Shown here piece after piece: positions 1 to 10,158 of a stretch of 64,000 nt of DNA. Numbering within the stretch: the stretch's first letter is position 1; every line of letters begins with the position of its first letter. The DNA comes from Liquidambar formosana (lineage: Eukaryota > Streptophyta > Magnoliopsida > Saxifragales > Altingiaceae), in the NCBI GenBank assembly GCA_039720395.1, contig JBBPBK010000060.1:113187-177186 (forward strand), written 5' to 3'. The position numbers and the translations under genes were made by a program. Below the pieces are notes generated by a model. It was not told where the DNA came from. It was given only the letters and a program-made list of their open reading frames with translations, and did no database searches.

Positions 1-1194
1 TGCTGTCACTGCTTCCATAATATCTTCTCTGCAAGATCCAAGTTCATTGTTCTTGATAAGTCCAAAAATCCTTTCTCTTCGAGTAGTCTCTCTCTCACCT
101 AAATTGCTTTTCAACCATTCCTTATACTCGGGGCTCATCATATACGGACCATCAGTATTCGTCACTTGAGTCAGTGTCAGCTTTCTATGCCATCGGTCCT
201 TCGCCCAAGTCACTACAGAAAGACCCGCGGGCACCACAGGATAGTCACCTTTCAAGGAAGTGGGTATGGTTTGCATGGCGCCCATCTGACGCAGAACCCT
301 TGAAGGCCAATAGAAGGAAGTAGACCTCAGTCCTATGAGTCTCACCATGGCGCATCCAGAAGTCCGCAGAAGCACCTGGTCACTGCAGCCCCATATGAAT
401 ACAAACCACTTGACACTCCTCCAAGAAAGGGTTTGGAAGTAACCTAGCCAATCTCTCAATGAAAATTGCCCAGGTAGTTCAATGCGGCGAAGGCAGTAAT
501 GCTGGGGCTTGTATGGTGTAATGGCAACTGGTGACAAGAAATTCAGTCTTTCAAGCAACCACATTTGCAGCAGAATGGGGCTACCTCCTAAAGGAACCTT
601 TGGGTCCTCATGGACTTTATCCAAACTATTCAGGGTTTCAGCTAGCACCATGGGAATCAAGTTATAGCCCTTGGCAAGGAGAGGAATCAAGTCACAAATT
701 TGTATGGGAACATGTGGAGTACCAGTTGAAATAAGGAAACGACCAATGAGGCAAAAGGCAAGAGCATGCTTAATAGGAAAGGTAAAATTCAGAATACCTT
801 TACTATCACAAGCTAAAAAAGAGGTTGCCAATTTCATCAAGTCTACCATATGGTCCTTTACAAACGTAGAGGCATATTGTGAGTGAATCCCAAGTAGATT
901 GGAGAAAGAAGTAAGAAAGCTTGGGCGAGGAGTAGGGAGAATGAAAGGACCTACCGTTGAAACTCCATACAATGCACAGAATTCCTCCATGGTTGGGCAC
1001 AGTTCTTCATAGTTGAAGCGGAACACATGAACTTGAGGATCCCAAAAATATGTAGCAGCAGTCAAGAGGTTCGTTTCAAGCCTCACATGCCTCAAGGAGA
1101 GCAATGGATCCAAGCCAAAGCACTTGAACTCAGATTTTGCTTCAGCACTTATAACTCTCAAAAACCCTCCTAAAAATTTGTCTAGAGCCTCCAT
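1..1194 (-). CDS. Antisense DUF7745-like protein of element 0 (partial, runs off left edge)
   Basis: The reading frame starts at the ATG whose complement lies at 1192-1194 and stays open to base 1, about 398 codons, so the C-terminus is outside the window. It is a divergent homologue of the 428-aa antisense proteins at 29325-30611 and 46770-48056, with the same N-terminus (MEALDK) and the same core, in which FWDP is followed by an FRF triplet and an ELCPT-EEF block near residues 50-72. I place it in the plant retrotransposon-associated family I know as DUF7745, from memory of the motif. No catalytic residues are evident. It lies on the strand opposite to gag-pol, with its own TATA box about 50 bp upstream. 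Many differences from the family B copies are conservative, so the frame looks constrained. Function unknown. Confidence 0.8.
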   Translation of the reverse strand, partial: MEALDKFLGGFLRVISAEAKSEFKCFGLDPLLSLRHVRLETNLLTAATYFWDPQVHVFRFNYEELCPTMEEFCALYGVSTVGPFILPTPRPSFLTSFSNLLGIHSQYASTFVKDHMVDLMKLATSFLACDSKGILNFTFPIKHALAFCLIGRFLISTGTPHVPIQICDLIPLLAKGYNLIPMVLAETLNSLDKVHEDPKVPLGGSPILLQMWLLERLNFLSPVAITPYKPQHYCLRRIELPGQFSLRDWLGYFQTLSWRSVKWFVFIWGCSDQVLLRTSGCAMVRLIGLRSTSFYWPSRVLRQMGAMQTIPTSLKGDYPVVPAGLSVVTWAKDRWHRKLTLTQVTNTDGPYMMSPEYKEWLKSNLGERETTRRERIFGLIKNNELGSCREDIMEAVTA

Positions 1195-1242
1195 AATTTC
1201 TAATGAATGAATACAAGTAGGTTTAGGAACCTCTTGGATGTG

Positions 1243-1250
1243 TTTTTATA
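1243..1250 (-). promoter_or_regulatory. TATA box of the antisense DUF7745-like gene (element 0)
   Basis: Read on the minus strand this is TATAAAAA, 48 bp upstream of the ATG at 1194. The corresponding TATAAAAG sits at the same distance in the family B copies (30660-30667, 48105-48112, 23839-23846). Confidence 0.6.
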
Positions 1251-1336
1251 GGGAAAAGGTCACAAATCCAAGTTCTAATAGGAAAAAACCCATCAGAATA
1301 GGAAGTTTCCTATTCAAAGTGGGATTTCCGCTTCGG

Positions 1337-1395
1337 GCTCGGGTAACCACCCAGGCCTGGGTGGCTAGCCTCCTGAGGCCTGGTGGTCACCCAAG
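1337..1395. repeat. GC-rich palindromic module upstream of the antisense gene (element 0)
   Basis: A degenerate inverted repeat whose outer arms begin CTCGGGTAACCACC and end GGTGGTCACCCAAG around a GGCTAGCC-containing core. It is a short version of the module at 30755-30835, 34041-34120 and 36527-36610. It lies about 90 bp upstream of the TATA box of the antisense gene. Confidence 0.65.
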
Positions 1396-1510
1396 CCACC
1401 TTGTTTTGGCTTTCTCCCTCGCTTTGTCTCGCCTTGACGCGTGATCAAACCTCCTTCCAAATGAGATATTCAACACTTTTTGAGCTTAAAATCAATCAAA
1501 TTCCATCTTG

Positions 1511-3080
1511 AAATCAATTCCTTGAATTGATTTTATGTTCAAAAGGGTTGAATATATTTCCCCTGTGTCATGCCAACTCAAGTGACAATGTGTTAAGTCA
1601 CTCTCCTCTTGCACCATGCCTGTTCAATCTTGATAAATTGATCATATATCCTCATTTCAAATCTTGATTTTTCATCCTACTTGGTTGAATATATTCATCG
1701 CTTGAATGTGTTCTTCCATTTCAAAAGTGTATTCACCCTTTGAATATGCTTCTCAGTTTCAAATTCTCATTCTCTATCATACTTGGTTGAATATATTCAT
1801 CACTTGAATATATTCTTCCATTTCAAAAGCATGTTCACCTATTGAATATGCTTCCTAGTTTCAGATCCTCATTATCACTTACTTGGTAAAATATATTCAT
1901 CGCTTGGGTATATTTCTCCATTTCAATGGTATACTCATCACTCGAGTATACTTCTCAGATCATTTGTCACTTACTTGGTTAAGTATATCCATCACTTGGG
2001 TATATTTTTCCATTTCAATGGTATACTCATCACTTGAGTATACTTCTCAGATATTTTGCCACTTACTTGGTTAAGTATATCCATCGCTTGGGTATATTTC
2101 TCCATTTCAATGGTATGTTCATCACTTGAACATACTTCTCAGATTATTTGTCACTTACTTGGTTAAATATATTCATGACTAGAATATATTTCTCCATTTC
2201 AATGGTGTACTCATCACTTGAGTACACTTCTCAGATTATTCTCTATCTTACTTGCTTAAGTATATTCGTCGTTTGGATATATTTCTCCATTTCAATGGTA
2301 TGCTCATCACTTGAGTGTACTTCTCAGCTTACTTGGTTAAATATATCCATCACTTGGATACATTTCTCCATTTCAAAAGTATGTTCATCACTTGAACGTA
2401 CTTCTCAGTCTTTTTCAATCATAAAGTATACTCATCACTTGAGTATATTTCTTAGCATCTTTTTCATCACTTGGTTAAATATGTTCGTGACCTGAATATA
2501 TCTCTCCATTTCAAAAGTACACTCATCACTTGAGTATACTTCTCAGATTATTCTTTATCCTACTTGGTTAGATATACCCATCGCTTGGATATATTTATCC
2601 ATTTCAATGGTATGCTCACCACTTGAGTATACTTCTCAGATTTCATTCTCAGATTACTTGGTTAAATATATCCATCGCTTGGATATATTTCTCCATTTCA
2701 ATGGTATGCTCACCACTTGAGTATACTTCTCAGATTTCATTCTCAGATTACTTGGTTAAATATATTCGTGACCTGAATATATTTCTCCATTTCAGTGGTA
2801 TACTCATCACCTGAGTATACTTCTCAGATATTTTGTCACTTACTTGGTTAAGTATATCCATCGCTTGGATATATTTCTCCATTTCAAAGGTATGTTCATC
2901 ACTTGAACGTACTTTTCAGATCTCATTCTCATCACTTGGTTAAATATATTCGTGACTAGAATATATTTCTCCGTTTCAAAAGTATGTTCATTCGTAGTGG
3001 CTTGAATATGCTTCTCTTGACAATCACCAACCCCTAGTGGTTTAAGTATACTCATGACTTGAGTACACTTCCTTATTTCA
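1511..3080 (+). repeat. Hairpin array, family A 3' region (about 95-100-bp tandem units)
   Basis: An AT-rich tandem array. Each full unit carries two inverted repeats: a GTATACTCA-type stem with a TCACT loop, and an AAATATATTC-type stem with a 5-7-nt loop. Clean examples are 2021-2043, 2113-2135, 2165-2191 and 2205-2227. The first hairpin, at 1511-1533, has stem AAATCAATTC and loop CTT. The stems differ between units yet stay paired. The array sits directly before the PPT, the place where 3' untranslated tandem repeats are known in Ogre/Tat elements. No credible ORF is present. The stretch 1396-1510 shows nothing else recognisable. Confidence 0.85.
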
Positions 3081-3194
3081 GTCTCAGGTTTTCAACGTCC
3101 CATCATTGTTGGTATCAGTGTGTGATTTCTCCGGGCTTTTTGGCCAAAAATGGGTTGTTCTTTATCATTGGTTCACAAGTGTAACTTGTTCGCC

Positions 3195-3207
3195 AATGAG
3201 GGGCTTC
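3195..3207 (+). promoter_or_regulatory. Polypurine tract of element 0
   Basis: AATGAGGGGCTTC immediately precedes the LTR start TGTCACACCCC. The same 13 bases lie in the same place in all family B units. This is the expected site for plus-strand priming. Just before it is a hairpin with stem ACAAGT and loop GTA at 3175-3189. Confidence 0.7.
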
Positions 3208-3797
3208 TGTCACACCCCATTTTTGCACCACCTTACTAGGGCTCATCATTTCATGCATGTTTTTGTTTTGTTTTTGAGTCTAGTCACTTGCATTAGTTTT
3301 CTAGAGTCACAAGGACAATGGATATGAATTTTGGTTCAAATTGGAGTTGATCTTGAGGGATAATAAGAGCTTTTGTGACTTGAGGGGCATAATCGTCTTT
3401 TAAGTCCCAAACTTTTCATTTGACCTTGGAATGATCTCCAAATTGTCAATTGGAGTTCATATGGATGCATATGAGGTATTTCTAGGTTCAATTTGGTAAG
3501 TCAATGGCTCGGGATTAAAATGGCTCAATGTGGTTCAAGTTGGTTAATTGACCCTTCCTTGGGTTAGCTCTAATTGACTCACAATTACCAACCAAATCTT
3601 TTCAAATTGACTTTCATTAGTCATCATTTTACCCTCAAAAGTGTTTCATGAAGTTCAATTTTGATATGGCCTGATGATGAGTTTAGTGTGGTTATTTACG
3701 GATTATCCTTGAAGAATTAGTGCGAATCACAGCATGAGATTTTTGGTTAAAATGAAAAGAAAATTATTTTATTAAATTAGCCATTTTTATCATGACA

Positions 3798-3861
3798 CTA
3801 ACACGTGTACGTATGTGATGAGTGTGTGTACGCACATACGATACATGTGCATGCGTGTTAG
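3798..3861 (+). promoter_or_regulatory. Two-tier palindrome with a G-box upstream of the family A LTR TATA
   Basis: Outer stem CTAACACG (3798-3805) pairs with CGTGTTAG (3854-3861). Inner stem CGTATGTG (3810-3817) pairs with CACATACG (3833-3840). The outer arm contains CACGTG, a plant G-box core. It lies 140 bp upstream of the TATA box, roughly where the unrelated GC palindrome sits in family B LTRs. The second copy is at 7072-7135. Confidence 0.6.
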
Positions 3862-4000
3862 CGGTCAGTCTCCCAATTTTTATAAAAGACAATTTCCTTT
3901 TCCTATTCAGATTAGAAGTCTTTTATCATTATAAAATACCTTTTGATTATTCTCCAAGGAAACCTAGTCCAGGAAGGAAAGGGAAACTCCAGATTTCAGC

Positions 4001-4008
4001 TATAAATA
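4001..4008 (+). promoter_or_regulatory. LTR TATA box (family A, element 0 LTR)
   Basis: TATAAATA in the context CAGCTATAAATACTC, about 800 bp into the LTR. It is identical in the second family A LTR and has the same core as the family B LTRs. Confidence 0.65.
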
Positions 4009-5230
4009 CTCTCTTAATGTCTTTAAACAAGGGGGAAGAGAAGAGGGTTTGGAGGGAGTGAAATTCGTCATAATTCAGCAGCAGATTTTCTGAAAACCAG
4101 CAGTCGTATTTTAATCATAACTTTTTCATCCGAAGTCAGAATTTGATGAAATTAGTCTTGTTAGAAAGATAATTCAATTCTCTACAACTTTGTATTTCAC
4201 AAGCTTTGTCCAAATCCAACGTTTTCATACCCAAAAACGCGATTGAAGTTGCTGCTGCTGCAAAGTGACGAAAATCACTTTTCTTTTCTCTTGTTCTCTT
4301 TTTGTTTTCTATTTCTTTTCAAAGTTGAGTGAGTTTTGATCTCTTTGCTGTGATACCACTTTGACAAAGAGGAGGATTCGTGTTGGTTTGATTCACTCTA
4401 AAGACTTGAGGAGCCACGAACAATTACAAACACAAGGGGAGCTACTTTATGCATTAATACTTGAGTGTTTGAGAGAGAATAAGGTATTCTCCTTCTCTAT
4501 TCAAGCTTAAACTAGGTTTTCATATGGGTTAGGCTTATTGCATGTTAAAAGTAGCCTTTTTTATCATGTATTAACACTCTAGCTAGTTAATATACATGGA
4601 ATATCTATTGTTTATCTACTGTTTAGCATGCTTTAGGGCTGTCCTTTATGTTTCAATGCATAGTTATGATTCTTGTGCTCCTGTTTGTCCTTGTGCTAGG
4701 ATTAGTGTCATTGCATGTTAGAGTTAGGATTTTCATCATGTTATATTGCTTTAGTTAGTTAATATGCATGATTTAATTTCTGTTTAGTTTGGTTTTAGCA
4801 TGATTAAAGTATGTTTTGTATGTTTTTAAGCATATTTGTGAGTTTAGGGTTTTAGAGGCATTGTTTCGTGTTTGTTTTCATATAGCATGATAAAGTAGAC
4901 TTTTTTATTGGTTTTTCTTCGTGTTTGCTGTATATGTTTTTCATATGGAGTAAACATGATAGTTTTGCATGCATGTTAGTATGTTTTAGGGTTTTTATGC
5001 ATGATATGGTTCTAGGAATATGTTAGGACTTATTATTGATCGCTGTTTTTGCTATTGGCATGCTTAGTGGATGATTTTAGGCCATAATACTATTCTGTCC
5101 AGATTTGCATGTTAGTGTTTTCGCATGGTTTTGAGCACTTGTAAGGGTGCAAATAGGTGTGGTATTTGTCCTATGGCAAATAGGGCTGCTTATGTCTGAA
5201 ATAGCTAATGTTTGGAGTAATTGCGCTCAG

Positions 5231-5236
5231 GTAAGT
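5231..5236 (+). promoter_or_regulatory. Conserved 5' splice-site consensus in the LTR (family A)
   Basis: CTCAG|GTAAGTGGG matches the plant donor consensus and is followed by a block, GGTGCCCCAATTCACC, that is also conserved in family B. Equivalent donors are at 8496, 38288 and 55746 (plus strand) and 16532 (minus strand). Whether it is used is inferred only. Confidence 0.5.
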
Positions 5237-5496
5237 GGGTGTGAAGGTGCCCCAATTCACCTTTCTTCTTAACTCATTCTCTTCTCCCTATCTAGGGTTA
5301 ATTTTTAATACAAGTCTATGGTTTAATCAAAGGTTTCCTTCGTAAATAAAATTCTGGTTTTTATTAAAGTTTCCATTTTGTGGATTTCTTTCCTAAAATC
5401 AAACTCTCTATCAAATTCAACTCTTTTGATCAAATAAGGAAACCTAGGGTTTTAACCATAGGTTTGTATTAAGTCTTAACCTTAGTTCTAATCGAA

Positions 5497-5539
5497 CTAC
5501 GTGGACTTTGATCCATGTATTTCGTTGCGTGGTACGTAG
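5497..5539 (+). ncRNA. Two-tier CTACGT stem-loop in the family A LTR
   Basis: CTACGT (5497-5502) pairs with ACGTAG (5534-5539). The inner pairing is weaker than in family B. Just downstream is a second inverted repeat, CTAGGAT / ATCCTAG. The second family A LTR has the same element at 8761-8803 with one changed base in the right arm. Confidence 0.5.
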
Positions 5540-6017
5540 GCGCTCTTCGTGAGGCTCAAGTCCGTTCTAGGATCCAAGCATCCTAGGTTTATTTTTGTTT
5601 TCTTTTCTTCTTTTTCTTTTTCTGTTTTTATGTGCTTATTATCCATGGATGGATGAATGAAATATATGATATGCATGCAATTCTTGTGATGATATACTTG
5701 CTGATTTTTGTATGGAAAGATCTTGATTTAGCCCAAATGAACTGAGAGACCGAAAGGGTGACATGGGTGCCTATAGGCTTTGCCTAGAACCTTCCCATGT
5801 CATAACTTAGCCTCCGAATCCCCGATTTCTTTGGTTTTCAAAAGATTGGTTTTTGCCTTTCCTTTTTTATGGAGTCATTCAAATTGTTTTCCTAAAACAA
5901 ACTATTTTTAGGGTTTTCCTTGTTTCCTTTAAAAAATAAGGTGGCGACTCCTTTCCTTTTTCTTTTTCAAACCCATTTTCTTTCAATCCCTTGTGGGCCC
6001 AATTTCCGGGGTTCACA

Positions 6018-6471
6018 AATGGGGTGTGACAGAAGCCCCTCATTGGCGAACAAGTTACACTTGTGAACCAATGATAAAGAACAACCCATTTTTGGCCAAA
6101 AAGCCCGGAGAAATCACACACTGATACCAACAATGATGGGAGGTTGAAAACCTGAGACTGAAATAAGGAAGTGTACTCAAGTCATGAGTATACTTAAACC
6201 ACTGAGGGCTGAGAATTGATAAGAGAAGCATATTCAAGCCACTATGAATGAACATACTTTTGAAATGGAAAGATATATTCTAGTCACGAATATATTTGAC
6301 CAAGTGATGAGAATAAAATCTGAGAAGTACGTTCAAGTGACGAACGTACCTTGGAAATGGAGAAGTATATTCAGGTCACGAATATATTTAACCAAGTGAG
6401 TGACAAAAAATCTGAGAAGTATACTCAAGTGATGAGTATACCATTGAAATGGAGAAATATATTCAGGTCGC
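6018..6471 (-). mobile_element. Inverted fragment of a third family A element (internal tail plus 14 bp of LTR)
   Basis: Read on the minus strand this is the end of a family A hairpin array, the PPT and the first 14 bases of the LTR (6018-6031). It resembles 3000-3221 but has its own differences, so it is not a simple copy of element 0. The simplest reading is an older minus-strand element into which element 0 inserted (14 bp inside its LTR) and element 1 inserted (in its hairpin array). Confidence 0.75.
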
Positions 6472-9282
6472 TGTCACACCCCATTTTTGCACCACCTTAC
6501 TAGGGCTCATCATTTCATGCATGTTTTTGTTTTGTTTTTGAGTCTAGTCACTTGCATTAGTTTTTTAGAGTCACAAGGACAATGGATATGAATTTTGGTT
6601 CAAATTGGAGTTGATCTTGAGGGATAATAAGAGCTTTTGTGACTTGAGGGGCATAATCGTCTTTTAAGTCCCAAACTTTTCATTTGACCTTGGAATGATC
6701 TCCAAATTGTCAATTGGAGTTCATATGGATGCATAAGAGGTATTTCTAGGTTCAATTTGGTAAGTCAATGGCTCGGGATTAAAATGGCTCGATGTAGTTC
6801 AAGTTGGTTAATTGACCCTTCCTTGGGTTAGCTCTAATTGACTCACAATTACCAACCAAATCTTTTCAAATTGACTTTCATTAGTCATCATTTTACCCTC
6901 AAAAGTGTTTCATGAAGTTCAATTTTGATATGGCCTGATGATGAGTTTAGTGTGGTTATTTACGGATTATCCTTGAAGAATTAGTGCGAATCACAGCATG
7001 AGATTTTTGGTTAAAATGAAAAGAAAATTATTTTATTAAATTAGCCATTTTTATCATGACACTAACACGTGTACGTATGTGATGAGTGTGTGTACGCACA
7101 TACGATACATGTGCATGCGTGTTAGCGGTCAGTCTCCCAATTTTTATAAAAGACAATTTCCTTTTCCTATTCAGATTAGAAGTCTTTTATCATTATAAAA
7201 TACCTTTTGATTATTCTCCAAGGAAACCTAGTCCAGGAAGGAAAGGGAAACTCCAGATTTCAGCTATAAATACTCTCTTAATGTCTTTAAACAAGGGAGA
7301 GGAGAAGAGGGTTTGGAGGGAGTGAAATTCGTCATAATTCAGCAGCAGATTTTCTGAAAACCAGCAGTCGTATTTTAATCATAACTTTTTCATCCGAAGT
7401 CAGAATTTGATGAACTTGGTCTTGTTAGAAAGATAATTCAATTCTCTACAACTTTGTATTTCACAAGCTTTGTCCAAATCCAACGTTTTCATACCCAAAA
7501 ACGTGATTGAAGTTGCTGCTGCTGCAAAGTGACGAAAATCACTTTTCTTTTCTCTTGTTCTCTTTTTGTTTTCTATTTCTTTTCAAAGTTGAGTGAGTTT
7601 TGATCTCTTTGCTGTGATACCACTTTGACAAAGAGGAGGATTCGTGTTGGTTTGATTCACTCTAAAGACCTGAGGAGCCACAAACAATTACAAACACAAG
7701 GGGAGCCACTTTATGCATTAATACTTGAGTGTTTGAGAGAGACTAAGGTATTCTCCTTCTCTATTCAAGCTTAAACTAGGTTTTCATATGGGTTAGGCGT
7801 ATTGCATGTTAAAGGTAACTTTTTTATCATGTATTAACACTCTAGCTAGTTAATATACATGGAATATCTATTTTTTATCTACTGTTTAGCATGCTTTAGG
7901 GCTGTCCTTTAGGTTTTTAATGCATAGTTATGATTCTTGTGCTCCTGTTTGTCCTTGTGCTAGGATTAGTGTCATTGCATGTTAGAGTTAGGATTTTCAT
8001 CATGTTATATTGCTTTAGTTAGTTAATATGCATGATATAATTTCTGTTTAGTTTGGTTTTAGCATGATTAAAGTATGTTTTGTGAGTTTTTAAGCATATT
8101 TGTGAGTTTAGGGTTTTAGAGTTATTGTTTTGTGTTTATTTTCATATAGCATGATAAAGTAGACTTTTTTATTTGGTTTTTCTTCGTGTTTGCTGTATAT
8201 GTTTTTCATATGGAGTAAACATGATAGTTTTGCATGCATGTTAGTATGTTTTAGGGTTTTTATGCATGATATGGTTCTAGGAATATGTTAGGACTTATTA
8301 TTGTTCGCTGTTTTTGCTATTGGCATGCTTAGTGGATGATTTTAGGTCATAATACTATTCTGTCCAGATTTGCATGTTAGTGTTTTTGCATGGTTTTGAG
8401 CACTTGTAAGGGTGCAAATAGGTGTGGTATTTGTCCTATGGCAAATAGGGCTGCTTATGTCTGAAATAGCTAATGTTTGGAGTAATTGCGCTCAGGTAAG
8501 TGGGTGTGAAGGTGCCCCAATTCACCTTTCTTCTTAACTCATTCTCTTCTCCCTATCTAGGGTTAATTTTTAATACAAGTCTATGGTTTAATCAAAGGTT
8601 TCCTTCATAAATAAAATTCTGGTTTTTATTAAAGTTTCCATTTTGTGGAGTTCTTTCTAAAATCAAACCTTCTATCATATTCAACTCTTTTGATCAAATA
8701 AGGAAACCTAGGGTTTTAACCATAGGTTTATATTAGGTCTTAACCTTAATTCTAATCGAACTACGTGGACTTTGATCCATGTATTTCGTTGCATGGTACA
8801 TAGGCGCTCTTCGTGAGGCTCAAGTCCGTTCTAGGATCCAAGCATCCTAGGCTTCTTTTTGTTTTGTTTTGTTCTTCTTTATTTTCTGTTTTTATGTGCT
8901 TATTATGCATGGATGGATGAATGAAATATATGATATGCATGCAATTCTTGTGATGATATACTTGCTGATTTTTGTATGGAAAGATCTTGATTTAGCCCAA
9001 ATGAACTGAGAGATCGAAAGGGTGACATGGGTGCCTATAGGCTTTGCCTAGAACCTTCCCATGTCATAACTTAGCCTCCGAATCCCCGATTTCTTTGGTT
9101 TTCAAAAGATTGGTTTTTGCCTTTCCTTTTATATGGAGTCATTCAAATTGTTTTCCTAAAACAAACTATTTTTAGGGTTTTCCTTGTTTCCTTTAAAAAA
9201 TAAGGTGGCGACTCCTTTCCTTTTTCTTTTTTCAAACCCATTTTCTTTCAATCCCTTGTGGGCCCAATTTCCGGGGTTCACA
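6472..9282 (+). repeat. 5' LTR of element 1 (family A, 2811 bp)
   Basis: It starts TGTCACACCCC and ends GGGGTTCACA, with the PBS beginning three bases later, so this is a 5' LTR. The TATA box is TATAAATA at 7265-7272, the palindrome is at 7072-7135, the splice-donor consensus has its first intron base at 8496, and the two-tier stem-loop is at 8761-8803. It differs from 3208-6017 by scattered substitutions and a few single-base indels. Confidence 0.93.
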
Positions 9283-9285
9283 GTT

Positions 9286-9303
9286 TGGCGACTCCGCTGG
9301 GGA
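9286..9303 (+). promoter_or_regulatory. Primer binding site (tRNA-Arg type), element 1
   Basis: TGGCGACTCCGCTGGGGA is complementary, starting at TGG, to the 3' end (CCA) of a plant tRNA-Arg as I recall it. tRNA-Arg priming is known for Ogre/Tat elements. It lies three bases after the LTR end. Confidence 0.8.
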
Positions 9304-10158
9304 TTTGTGGGCTAGACTCTATAAAGTTTAAATGGGCTAGGTTAATTTCTTATGTTTAATTAAAATCACTCACATTGCATCCGCTTGATTGTGTGCTTTC
9401 ATTTATTGCATTGTGTGCGCAAACTCTTGCATATTAGGATCGATGTCCCTCGATGTATCCTTGCCAACGATCGGCCTAGTCTCAACCTTGGTTTTCCTGA
9501 TTCCATGTGTTGGGGCGAAAGCTATCAACCTCTCTTGCCTAGTACCCTTGGGCTTGCCCTTGGGTATATTAAATGAGTTAATCACGTACTGCTGGACCCA
9601 CGCGGCGTTCCTGATGCCACATGTGGTTAGGTATAAGGATTGCTCAAGCAAGTGAAGGACCCTAGCCTACCCTTATCATTAGTCCATATAGACAGACTTG
9701 TAGGACACTACGATCTCACCTTTATGCACCCACAATTGTTTGTAATGATGCTATGCCGTGTTTGTGGTGTGAGGCTTTATATCTTATGCCCTTAATATAG
9801 ACCTTTAAACCCTAGCCTTCGTTAAGGCCATGGGTTAGGAGGAATAAATTAAGGAAATAGGATGTAAAGCTATGTTTGTGATGTGCTAGTCCTAGGGGAT
9901 TAATTAAACCTAATTGAAGGACTCTATGCCCTATTCTTTAAAACATACCCTTAATCCATGACCCCTGTAAAGGTAATTGGATAAAAGGAATGAATTAATT
10001 GAACATGGTGTAGAGACCGAATTCATTAAGGAAAATATGGAGGTTTAGGACAGATCCTTAGGCTAAAGGTTAAAACTTTTCTATCCATAGACGTGCTGGC
10101 TTGGATCCGCAATCCATAAGGGCGTCTAGTGAGTGTTGAGTCTACCCATCAGACAGAC
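9304..10158 (+). other. Untranslated leader of element 1
   Basis: The leader lies between the PBS and the gag ATG. The part at about 9370-9720 is strongly conserved in the family B leaders (39230-39541, 56693-57003), although the LTRs of the two families differ over long stretches. Overlapping short ORFs on both strands look like chance. Candidate roles are RNA packaging or dimerisation, by position only. The stretch 9720-10158 is less conserved, and I see nothing definite in it. Confidence 0.6.

Larger units (their letters stand above)
1..6017 (+). mobile_element. Element 0: 3' part of a family A Tat/Ogre-like Ty3/gypsy retrotransposon
   Basis: This plus-strand element begins left of the window. 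Present, in order, are an antisense DUF7745-like gene, a GC palindrome, a hairpin array, a PPT and a 2.81-kb LTR ending in CACA. The LTR is followed by unrelated inverted sequence rather than a PBS, so it is a 3' LTR. Unlike the family B units, there is no PMD gene between the DUF7745-like gene and the PPT. No target-site duplication can be tested because the 5' end is outside the window. Confidence 0.85.
3208..6017 (+). repeat. 3' LTR of element 0 (family A, 2810 bp)
   Basis: It starts TGTCACACCCC right after the PPT and ends GGGGTTCACA. It is a near-identical copy of the LTR at 6472-9282. It contains a two-tier palindrome (3798-3861), a TATA box (4001-4008), a strong 5' splice-site consensus CAG|GTAAGT (intron base 5231), the two-tier CTACGT stem-loop (5497-5539) and, near its end, a PBS-like TGGCGACTCC. 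The small ORFs inside it are spurious. Confidence 0.92.

Noticed and set aside
3822..4061. 79-codon ORF inside the family A LTR (repeated at 7086-7325)
   Set aside because: It lies across the promoter palindrome and TATA box and shows no domain; its conservation is explained by LTR identity.
5940..5960. A second functional PBS inside the LTR (TGGCGACTCC)
   Set aside because: Only 10 bases match the tRNA and it lies within the LTR; it looks like a relic of an older LTR boundary.
9389..9655. Overlapping plus and minus ORFs in the leader
   Set aside because: They overlap each other on both strands, have no recognisable domain, and the frame is not preserved in the family B leaders.
10129..10158. 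Upstream gag start at GTG (also 39841 and 57304)
   Set aside because: A GTG start is unlikely in a plant; the first ATG, giving MADE, is conserved in all copies.
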